Below are positions 52,001-61,002 of a stretch of 64,000 nucleotides of DNA, one piece after another. The notes under the pieces were generated by a model that was not told where the DNA came from, did not search any database, and worked only from the letters and a program-made list of their open reading frames with translations. How positions within the stretch are numbered: position 1 is the stretch's first letter; the number at the start of each line of letters is the position of its first letter. Position numbers and translations under genes: made by a program. The DNA is from Eremomyces bilateralis CBS 781.70 (lineage: Eukaryota; Ascomycota; Dothideomycetes; Eremomycetales; Eremomycetaceae): assembly GCF_010015585.1 (NCBI RefSeq), contig NW_022985067.1:1316437-1380436 (forward strand). Reading direction: 5' to 3'.

Positions 52001-54060
52001 CTTCATCCGCAGGCCAGGTAATTGTCGCACCCGTCATCGCGATTGAGTCGCCTGGGATTGCAACGTTTCTCTTTTCATCGGATTCCAGGTATTCACTGAC
52101 TCGTTTCAGACTGACAGCGCAGTTCAGAAGGTTCGTGATCACCTCTAGAATCATCACAAGCGTCATTTCGATGCTAGACATAATAGAAATGGATGTAAAA
52201 ACAACAGAGGGAAGGAGACTGTCATGTAGCAGTGCGTACACTGAGATCGACGATGCTGAGAGTAGTACTGGGCCCACGATCCAACAGAAAACAATGAAAC
52301 AATGAAACACAAACACGTTCCATTGTGCGCGCAGTTCGCCTTCTCTTGATTCTCGGATTCTGCGGTACCACTGCCCTTTGGTGGCCGAGAACTTGATTTG
52401 CCTGATCCCGTTCAAGGCTTCGCTGACGACCGCAACCTTTCGGTCTCGGTGGGCCATCAGCTGGCCCTGAGCATTGGTGTATTTCTTCGCGGTGTGTGCA
52501 TTCAATGGCGCGAGCAGGACCAGGGTTACCAAGCCCGCAAGGAGCGCCTGCCACCCGATTAACGATAGGAGGAAATAGAATGATGTGGCCAAACGAAAGG
52601 TGATGCCCGGGAGAAACATGTTGAACTTTGCGAAGTCGGCGATACGGGAAACATCGACACCAACCAAATTGATGGCGGATTGTCTGCTGGCATTGACATT
52701 CTCTTCTTCCGACTCTTCTTTCGCGCCCGTTCCTTTTGTATCGTCGTCGCTCTCTATATCTGTGCGTTTTGTACTAGCAGATTTGACGTCCTTTTTCCTT
52801 AGCGACTTGCCGAATACCAGGGCGGAGATTTGGGCCCGGATTGGCGTGGTTAGTCGATTAAAAGGAGGTGAACCACAGTTGGATATTCGCAACGTTGGCT
52901 AAAATCGTAAACAGGCCAAGCATGGCGGCCCAGAAAGTTGCTTCTTTGGTCGAGTTGATCCCAGCCTCTCTCCTCTCCAGTGTTTTTATCAATCTATACA
53001 AAGCGTACTGTGGTAAAAACATGAGCAGAGCATCAAGCAAGGCATAGGCATACTGCAGAGAGAACGCGACGGAATGCGATCTGATTAGATGCGTGGCAAG
53101 AGACTTGCTGCCCTTGATTTGGTAAAATGCGTCATAGAGATCTCGTGCCCGCGTGTGATGATCCATCACTGGCAATATGTCGAAGGAGAGTCGTTTCCCC
53201 TTCACCGGTAGCCGAAGGACTGACTCGGACCACGAGTGGGTAATTTGATAGAGAATCGAAACAGTCCATTGCTCATCGACCGTGTGTCCATTTCGATAGA
53301 CATGTGGGCGCCTTGGGTAAGTAATGCAAGCGGACATACCGAGGAGATGCGCCGCAGTGTATGTCCCCACCACCGCAGTCGAGAGCTTGTTGGGGCCTTC
53401 TTGATGTTTCGAGGCATCTATAACTAAGGTCCTAACTATAGATATTGAATATATCGGTTGCGAAGAGTACGACGAACGCAATTGCCTCGACTGCTGCATA
53501 GTTGAAGCGTGCCACGGGATGTCTCTCGAAGACGATATTGCAGAATCCGATAAGAAGTAAGATCGAGATGCCAAATGTGAGCTATTCTGCCACTAGGAAA
53601 GAATTTGTACTAGCACTTAAAGTGGTGATTATGGCCGTCGCAAGAGAAACTGCGACCAATAGAGTGACAGTAATCCCCAATATAATGTTTTGTAAAACAG
53701 TCGAATACCGTTTGATGGATTCGGCGGTAGCTTTGCCATCGGCGTCTTGGTAGTCTAAAGTAATGCTAGCTTTGGAACGTTGTGATTTGACAACTGATCG
53801 GACGAATCTGCCGACAAAAGGTATCGCTATAAAAGTGCCACAAGTGAAAAGGAAATGCTTGCAATACTCTAACGAGCTGGTTCGGCATCTTTGTCGATGC
53901 TGCCAGGAAACTTCGCAGCATTTGGAAGGTAAAATGCTCTCACTAGTGGAAGTCACCCTACTACCTCCTTATTAATATTTTATTTAGACTACGGCCTAGT
54001 TACCTTGATGATATCAATTCTACAAGAATTGAACCATTTATCTCCACAACTTTCCACCAT
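49082..54060 (-). pseudogene. ABCC/MRP-type ABC transporter, apparently broken
   Basis: Full-length ABCC transporters (TMD0-TMD1-NBD1-TMD2-NBD2) export conjugates or drugs. All parts are here in order: TMD0 (about 53950-53200), TMD1 and NBD1 (Walker A G-S-T-G-S-G-K-S, signature I-S-G-G-Q-K, Walker B I-L-L-L-D-D), then TMD2 and NBD2 (G-R-T-G-A-G-K-S-S, L-S-Q-G-Q-R-Q, I-L-V-L-D-E-A-T-S-A). The possible first exon starts at ATG 54060 with a GTAACT donor. The frame is interrupted by an in-frame TAG at 53582-53584 (between F-L-V-A-E and L-T-F-G-I-S), a one-base shift near 53430-53440 before R-T-L-V-I-D-A-S-K, and another near 52860 before P-I-R-A-Q-I-S-A-L. An in-frame TAG lies at 51105-51107 just before V-K-W-R-V-Y-L-T-Y, and the junction at 50880-51000 is unresolved. 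NBDs remain well conserved, so decay looks recent. Sequencing errors cannot be excluded. Confidence 0.88.
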
Positions 54061-54872
54061 TGCGACTGGCTATAGATTTTAGCGTCTGACTCGATGAGAA
54101 GCGGTAGCCGAAGTAGGAGATGTTAGGGGCTTTATCCTTGTATAGGAGGTAGAGTTGCAGTAGAGATTAGATCAGTCAGGCGGATGGTATATTGATGATT
54201 ATGTTCCGATTTTGTAAAGGCTCAAACCTCGAAGGGTTTGGTATGGCTGGAACGCTGTTGATTTGCTAAAGAGAAAAAGGAAAAGATCTCTTTCACTGGC
54301 GATCTGCTATTTTACATCTGTGGGGAAACGGTCTTCCTTCTGCCTTAGGCCGCAAGGCCACAACGCACAGACTGGGCAAAGCCCAAGACTGTCACAGATT
54401 TACTGCATATAATTAGAGGAGATGGAGCAAGTGTGTTTCACGAGAGGAGCTGAGCTAAGCATCATTATAAGATGGTTATTCTCAACACCTCCATCTCCGT
54501 CCGACCGCCGGACGGATTAGTATCTAAGAGATGGAGTATACTCATGCTAAGTGTACCCTTTATATCTCGACCCAGCGGAAAGAAGTCCATATCCATGATT
54601 ACAAGCCCATTCACTACCATCACACCGCATATCAATCTGGTCGTTGCTCGTGGTGCTCTTAGCATGCTCTGAGCATGTTCTATCCACCAGACCGCTTGAC
54701 CCAAAAATACTATGCAGCTCAAGTTGGGTTTGACATTAGCCGTTGAGGGGGAGTACCTGATAAGGGCATTGGGCTGGAATCGTGATCGTGCTCGCGTTGG
54801 TTTTGACTTCATTGCTGACGTGGAATATTCATAGAGGGGACGATATCGCGTCAATTATGCGCGTAATAGCCT
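54061..54872. other. Intergenic, nothing supportable
   Basis: A+T-rich sequence upstream of the ABC transporter. It contains a second GGCCGCAAGGCC motif at 54348-54359. The 130-codon minus frame at 54465-54854 has no recognisable features. Confidence 0.45.
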
Positions 54873-55810
54873 TCACAGTCCACGGCTGATAATGAATCCA
54901 AGTAAAAGGTGAACAGTTTCTGACATGAGCTTAGCTTCTGCTCCCGTCGAAGTTGCAGCGTCACTGAACAACCCACTAGGAATGGTAGCAAGATACGCGT
55001 AGGAGTTGCGAATATAGCAATGAGCACACGGGGTTACGATGTGTCGCTTTGCCACAGTGGGATATAGTGAGTTGGGTCCAAATATAATATCGCACATTTG
55101 CTTCACTCCAATGGGGTGTTGTGCAAACACACAAAGGCAGTCACAGATGTGATCACCTTGGAGAAAAGAGTATTCAACCTGGAAATCCTCATTTGGGATC
55201 CTTAAATAGGAATAAACATCGTCTTCGTCAATCAGACTCGGACAGGGATCCTCTTTTGGCATCAGGGAATAGAGGCGGGAAGGAGAAAGGACGGGAAGAA
55301 AAGAAAGAACACGGGTTGTATAATATTGTGGTTGACAGGAAAGCAGGGTTGAGGTAGGTTCATATTCGACAGGATGGCTGAAAGGCTTAAGGAGATATAT
55401 CATCTCGAGCGACGCGCCTTTGCAGACCCGACGGAGGATATATCCGAGTTACTGCGGACCAACTCGGACTCTCACATTTCCCATCCCCAAGTCTAGGTGC
55501 ATTGATCGGAGCCAATATCTGTCTCTTTGCCATTTGGAATGACGGCGACCTAGGATATATATACCCAACTTGCTCGTAATAATCGATACACATCTCCTCG
55601 ACACATGAGATATCCCTTGGAGCACAGGATCCACATGATCAGCTTCTGATTCTCTTTGCACAGGATTGTCAGCAGGAACAGCGTAATATAACCTTTTAAA
55701 CACATACATCTGCATCTTCAACGTAACTGAGCCCGACGTTTCCACCTTGCTCACCTCGGCCAGCTCAATCATCGTCGTGCACCGCGCAAGCTCCTTGCTC
55801 CTGCGTTTTC
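54873..55810 (-). other. Uncertain coding remnant or orphan gene downstream of lsm8
   Basis: Three minus-strand open blocks (55772-55449, 55593-55387, 55403-54873) follow one another. An exon-like start M-I-E-L-A-E is followed directly by GTGAGC, a good donor, at about 55754. The middle block contains C-V-E-E-M-C-I-D-Y-Y-E-Q-V-G. The last block starts with a true ATG at 55403 and has several Cys. I do not recognise a family and cannot place a complete set of introns. The frame upstream closes with a stop within 30 codons, before lsm8. It may be an orphan gene or a decayed fragment. Confidence 0.25.
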
Positions 55811-55837
55811 AAGAACGATCCAAATCCCCCTCGGCCC

Positions 55838-56195
55838 TCAACTATGCTTCGTCGTCCCAATGACATCGCCCCGCACCGCCGTCCAATCGATCTTCGAATC
55901 GATCTCATCGTCCACGAGCCCGCATATCACGACATTGTCGCCTCTGATGAGATATAGCCCATGCTCGACTTCTGAGCTGGGCTCCGGGTCGTCGGCGGGT
56001 CGGATGACGCGCTCAACGGTCTCTTGTAGGACGAGGTTCGTCTGTTGGTCGCAGGAGAAGAGGACGCCGATTAGGGTGCGGCCGTCGACGGTGATGACGC
56101 AGACTTTCTCTACAGGGCGGTGTTAGCTGTTGCTTGGAGACAAGAAGTAGGGCGGTGGATGTGGACTTACTGTTGATGTAGGGAGAGAGCGACAT
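55838..56195 (-). CDS. lsm8: U6 snRNA-associated Sm-like protein LSm8
   Basis: LSm8 makes the nuclear LSm2-8 ring specific for U6 snRNA 3' ends. Exon 1 is only 25 bases (56195-56171: M-S-L-S-P-Y-I-N plus one base). The intron is 61 bases (GTAAGT donor, branch GCTAAC, TAG acceptor), and exon 2 is 56109-55838. The product has 98 residues. The Sm1 motif is V-C-V-I-T-V-D-G-R-T-L-I-G; Sm2 is H-G-L-Y-L-I-R-G-D-N-V-V. The C-terminal D-W-T-A-V-R-G-D-V-I-G-T-T-K-H matches the conserved LSm8 tail. Length and ends are standard for the family. Confidence 0.96.
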
Positions 56196-56763
56196 TATTG
56201 TCGTGAGTGCGGCGACGTTGTACCAAAATATACAAAGACGTCAAAGGAGACCGGTCGCTATCGATTCATTTCGAGTATGACAAGCTGTGAGGGTTGAATG
56301 CAGCTTGCAGTTTGGAGAACTGGTTGGAACCTTAAATTGTTGAAGCATAATTACAAGTTCAGGGAGCATTCGACGTCAAAACTTCTTGTGGCCCGAGCTC
56401 CTTGTCGATCGATTAATTATTTAATTGGGTATAATTCATTGATCGTTGATGAGTTCTTGACATCTTGTCATCTTGAGCTTTTGATCTTCACCTCACAACC
56501 AAACTTCACAACATCATCAATTGGTGTCGTGATACTACACTGTCGCTCCTCCTCTTCTTTACTGGAGTTTCCTCGCGAACAATCTAGATGGAGGACTAAC
56601 TGTACAAATATCTCAATCATCAGGATGTTCCATCCCAACCACGTTACAAATGGCTTCGTTATTCGTAAACATTAATTACGCGATATACCGACCAACGCCT
56701 CTCAATGCTCCATCGCTAATGCAATACTCTACCACTCCCGCAAGCCCTTGATGCTCAGACAAA
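56196..56763. other. Intergenic, upstream of lsm8
   Basis: About 570 A+T-rich bases with the lsm8 promoter; marks the change from core gene to the transposon-rich block. No gene seen. Confidence 0.5.
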
Positions 56764-57900
56764 CAGACTTAGAGCTCGGCACGGATCGAGTTCGCGGATA
56801 CACCAGCCATATCCGGATAATATCCGATCCGCGAAACTTTTGTATCCGTATCCGATCCGTGAAATACACGGATAGAGAATTCCTATCCGGATAAATATCT
56901 GTATCCGCGCATATATCCGTGAAACCCATGAGGCTATCTGTAAAAAATCTCTTAAATTACCCTGCAGCCTCTCAGAGCATCAACATACAGGGATATATCA
57001 CCAATGTCTTCACCAGGTTCCTTTCTAAGCTTCTCCTAGCGAGAGCCTCGGGCCCTACGACTTAACTATCATGACCTAAACGATGGAATAGACAAGGAGA
57101 ACTCGGAGTACAACGGCGGTGCTCTAGAACCGGTGGATCTTAGTATCACGGCGTCATCGGTATCACAGGATAGTTTAATGTATTCTACAGATTCTATTTC
57201 TTACAATTCTCTAGAGCAACCACTAGGGAGCGTGTTGCGTATCAATCGTGATGGCAGGAACAGGAAGAAGTATAAGAGCTGGGTTTGGGCCTTCTTTTCA
57301 ACCGATAACAGATCAAAACTGGTTGGTTATATAAGGTCAGGATGTCGCTGGTTATCGAACGAAGGCCTCTTACAGGGCTCTACGAGTAATCTTATCCGCC
57401 ATTTATCGACAACTCACGGAATCACCCGCGCTTAACAAAACAACGTGCTCGTTCTGCCAAATTCCCTCGCTAGCTAGGTCTCTTCGACTTCGGCTTCGGA
57501 TTCGGTAGCGGATTGCTTCGAAGAAGCTCTCCTTAAGTGGGTCGTTGTTAATAAGATTACATTCTCTTCCGTAGAGAGTCAGGCCTTCCGAAATGTGCTA
57601 AGAGTGGCAGTAACATCAAGTGATCCCACGAGCTCCGCGAGAAGCGTAAAACGAAGCCTTAAGAGGCAGTTCCTAGCATCCCGGCAAGCCCTTATTACAG
57701 AGTTGGCCAGCACATGCAACACCATCTCGCTATCCACGGATGCTTGGACGAGCACGAATAACATCTCAATAGTAGCGATCATCAGTTCATGGTTACAGTC
57801 GCGAGCAAATTCGGTTTCCGGTTTTGCATTTTGGATTATTCTCAGCGCACGGATGCCTTCCATACGCATTAGTAGAGTACCTACGTTGTCTTAAAGCTAA
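56764..57900 (+). mobile_element. hAT-family DNA transposon fragment
   Basis: Two transposase-like blocks lie on the plus strand. At 57133-57435 there is a BED-finger-like segment (K-S-W-V-W-A-F-F, then G-S-T-S-N-L-I-R-H-L and T-T-H-G-I). At 57595-57894 there is the start of a hAT catalytic core (L-S-T-D-A-W-T-S-T-N-N-I-S-I-V-A). The BED cysteines are incomplete, the blocks are in different contexts separated by stops, and the C-terminal hATC dimerisation region is absent. Subterminal TATCCG/CGGATA repeats at 56795-56920 precede it, a pattern seen in many hAT elements. The left boundary at a CAG (56764) is a guess. It is not autonomous. Confidence 0.75.
56795..56920. repeat. Clustered TATCCG / CGGATA repeats
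   Basis: At least ten copies of TATCCG or its complement CGGATA in both orientations within 125 bases, including TATCCGGATA palindromes. They probably are subterminal transposase-binding repeats of the hAT fragment. Confidence 0.8.
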
Positions 57901-58090
57901 ACAGGGGTTGAGCTGAAGCTGACCTTAAAAGAACGCTGTTAAAATGCAGAGAGTATGGTGAAAACGAAAGGCATTTGACCGTCAAAGAGGATATATCACG
58001 TGGCACATAAAACCGACGATTATTACCAATCCGAGACCGTATGGAATATACAGCAGATTGATTTCAAAGCAATAGAAGTTCTTGTCTATA
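57901..58090. other. Spacer between hAT fragment and NACHT-ankyrin gene
   Basis: 190 A+T-rich bases; could be transposon remnant or 3' flank of the NACHT-ankyrin gene. No features seen. Confidence 0.4.
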
Positions 58091-59850
58091 TTATACAGAA
58101 TATATAAGAGCGTGGATGACTTTAGACAGTGGGCGGCGGGAAGGCTGAAAATGATATAGCGCGGAAGGATAGGACATCAGCAGCTTGACGACACCCTCGC
58201 GCCCGTTCTCGGCCGCCCACCACAGCGGCGTCTGACCGTACTTATCCTTCGAGTCGACGTTGGCCTTGGCCTCGAGCAACAGCTTGACGATGCCCTCCTG
58301 CCCAAAATATGACTCTACCATCAGAATTCTTGTGAACTGTGGATTGGAGTGCCACTGGTGAGCCATCGACCAGTATACATCGAACCGACTCTTGAACCGC
58401 TGGGATCGGGTATCGCAGACTCTAGAAACCAAGTGCAACATTTGCTCGGTTGCGCTATGCTGTGCTTTTCGGTAGTGGGCAGCCCAGGAACCTACGGCAT
58501 AATCTAAGTAGCCGTGTTTGACTGCGGCAGAGATCTGATCTGTCGCTCTATCAAATTCAGTTAACGAAAGATATATAAGGCATACTCTGGCCATAAGGAG
58601 CTCAGAATCCGTTGGAACAAGAGAATGTTTCCATCCAATAGCAGCGGCCTCACTCTTCGTGAGAAGGAATTCTTTTGCGGTTTGATGGATCAGATAGACG
58701 TTTCGATCTACTACGGTCACAAAGAGCCCGCAGAGTTGTCTTACCGACGCTTCAAACCTCGCTTATCGTCAAGGTCAGGTTCAAGGTCGTTGTAGGAGCG
58801 ATGATGGTCTTCTATATCTAGAGCGATGTTCATTTCCTTTAGTGTAAGAGGCCTGGTTGCTCCAACAACGATATAGAGCAATTTCCGTGCTTGTGGTCGA
58901 TCATCCTCCTCCATTTTTGTAAGAATCGCTTCGTATGCTTCATCAACCGTGGACGGAAGGCCACTGATAACAGCCTTCAATTTCCGACTTGTCGGTCGAA
59001 TCATTTTGCGAATGATATCGAAAATGAGTGTTACCCTGAGGTATGTTCGGTGACATATTGTTAATAGCTCTGTTTCGAGATTTGACTGTTCTGAATTATT
59101 AAGCTTAAGCTCAGACCCGAATTGAGATACTCTCCATTTAATAACTTGGTTGATCTCATGACTGATTTTATCTGATTCTTGCTTGCCGCGCAGCCGAATC
59201 GTTGGAAAGTTAGAAGTAAGATCGGTGAATCGCCGTTTGATGTCTGGGTAAGGATGACTAGTGACACATATTTTGAGTTGAGACGTATTGTTTCCGGAGA
59301 TTGCTTGCTGGTAGAATGAACTGAGAGCGGTAATAATCTGATACTGCCCTGCTTCTGCGCATTCGTCGAGGGCATCTAAGACGCAAAAGACTTCTCCGGT
59401 ATTCCGATCAGCCACGGTTTTTATTAGAATACTCCAGAGTGTATGAGATGGTTGAGAAAGTTTATCTCCATTAGCAGCGAAATCCAACATAGTATATTTG
59501 ATAAGTGTTGGTTTCCGCCGAAAGAGCTGGTGGAGTAGTGCCGCAAGCGCTGTAACTGCACTTTTCTGTACGTCGTCATCTTTGAAGAAGAAGTAGCAAG
59601 TTGTGTGACCGTCCGTGTTTTTAAGGTCGCCGGCAAGAGATTTAGTGAAAACCGATTTTCCGCATCCAGGATCCGCAGATATCCAAAGAAGACTTGAGGA
59701 GCTGCTGTCTTTCCAGTTTCGGAAATTGTCATGATGGAGAACCCACTGGCAGGTATCTCTAAGTCGGCTAGAATTCCTGTCCTTGAACTGCTTGTAGTCG
59801 AAAGTCGAAGTACGCAGGGCTTGCATACAGTTCCGTTCCTTGTCGTTCCT
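58091..59850 (-). pseudogene. NACHT-ankyrin (fungal NLR-like) gene remnant
   Basis: Fungal STAND proteins of this type (N-terminal effector, NACHT NTPase, ankyrin repeats) act in non-self recognition. The NACHT start M-Q-A-L-R-T-S is at 59826, preceded by family-like residues N-D-K-E-R-N-C. Walker A is A-D-P-G-C-G-K-S-V; Walker B is F-C-V-L-D-A-L-D-E-C. The winged-helix part includes L-T-L-K-E-M-N-I-A-L. Near 58760 a one-base shift separates E-P-D-L-D-D from Q-L-C-G-L-F-V-T-V-V-D-R and H-Q-T-A-K-E-F-L-L. Two ankyrin repeats follow (G-I-V-K-L-L-L-E-A, then G-Q-T-P-L-W-W-A-A-E-N-G-R-E-G-V-V-K-L-L) and the frame ends at 58091, few repeats for this class. The 5' end is cut by a transposon fragment, so no effector domain remains. 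Confidence 0.88.
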
Positions 59851-60617
59851 GCTCGGCCGTCTGCTGATACAGCTTCGATTACTGAGACCTATTCTCGATT
59901 TTCTTTGGACTTGACGTATGTATGGCTCTTCTTTCGCCTTTTAGGAGAAGTATGAACAGGGACAATTACTCTCCCGTTGGTTCCACAGCCAAGGGAGAGG
60001 CCATGCTCGTCGAAATTCCACTGGTTTGAGATCTTGATGTTGTACTCCGCGCAGACACGCAGATATGTATCAAAGAACGCTTGGATCCTCTCTTTCGAAG
60101 CTTCATTGACGCGGGCAGCCTCGATTGATCGTCCCACTACTGTATTTACCTCCGGATTGCGTCGTAGAAATCCCTGAGTCCAATTGATACCGCAAGGGGT
60201 AGTATCCCCATTTTCTCGTGCAATTGCCTCAGCCATTTGGCGTACTCTTGCATGGGAGGGGGCTCTGGCAGCGAGATCTTCTTCCTGGATCATTCGACCA
60301 GCCATTTTTCCTGCTCGGGAGATAACTTCTGAAGTTTCTTCGAACTATTTTGATGGGAATCGTTGCCGTTGAGTCTGTCCCGGAGTGTAGATCTCTGGAT
60401 ACCGTACGCATCCGCACATTTATTCAGCGAGTCAAATTCTTGGTCATGGAAAGCATTGATAGCTTGTTGGTCAGCCTCTTCATTAATACGAGTCATCCTG
60501 ATAATATTAGATGGTGTTGTTGAATTTATTTCATTGATCAAAAGCGCTCTACGTATCTACGTATTATCTTAAGGGGTGCACGGAAAGTGGGTTGCACGGA
60601 AAGTGGGTCCGTTGACT
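59851..60617 (-). mobile_element. Fot1/pogo-type (Tc1-mariner) DNA transposon, 3'-truncated
   Basis: The transposase starts at ATG 60496. The HTH region (D-S-L-N-K-C-A-D-A-Y-G-I, R-S-T-L-R-D-R-L) is followed by the CENP-B/Tc5 domain (S-P-E-Q-E-K-W-L-V-E, then R-A-P-S-H-A-R-V-R-Q-M-A-E and N-W-T-Q-G-F-L-R-R-N-P). The first DDE-like block comes next (N-F-D-E-H-G-L-S-L-G). There is a frame switch near 60300. An in-frame TAG at 59889-59891 replaces the Trp expected in E-N-R-E-W-V-S-V-I-E, and homology stops soon after at about 59855. The outer end at 60617 reads AGTCAACGGACCC on the minus strand, close to the Fot1 terminus, next to a TA (60618-60619), the usual target. The other terminus is missing. 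Confidence 0.9.
60575..60610. repeat. Direct repeat in transposon terminal region
   Basis: TGCACGGAAAGTGGG occurs twice in tandem with a one-base offset, just inside the Fot1-like terminus. It is probably a transposase-binding repeat. Confidence 0.8.
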
Positions 60618-60619
60618 TA

Positions 60620-61002
60620 TGCGAAGAGCGCATAGGGCATTGATAACGGGATCATGTCATTTTTGCTTGCGTATGTCTCAAATGGCTCTGAACAGTGGCT
60701 GCTTCTGTGTAGAATACCCCAATCGAGCAAAGATCACGGATGAGAGAGAAGAGCGATGTATTGGATGTATCTAAAATACAGTGTGAAGTATAGGGACGTG
60801 GTGGTCAAACCACTCGAGATCCAGCCTCAAATATGATGTGTTTATCGCCTCTGCCCCCCAACAGAGCATAAGAAGTAATCTCGAGCTATCTAGGTCCATC
60901 TCTGATGGAAACAAGATGGATTACATAAGGAAAGGGGTAAGGAATGTGAGTAGGAGATGAGCGAGGCAACAGTCCTGTGGCGTAAGCCCCGTAAATTCGA
61001 CA
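60620..61002. other. Intergenic
   Basis: About 380 bases between the transposon end and the metalloprotease-like gene's stop. No features beyond a likely 3' UTR. Confidence 0.5.

Noticed and set aside
58725-58760. Short GT-AG intron joining the two NACHT-ankyrin frames
   Set aside because: It would be only 34 bases and would delete the conserved Q-L-C-G-L-F block; a one-base shift explains the alignment better.
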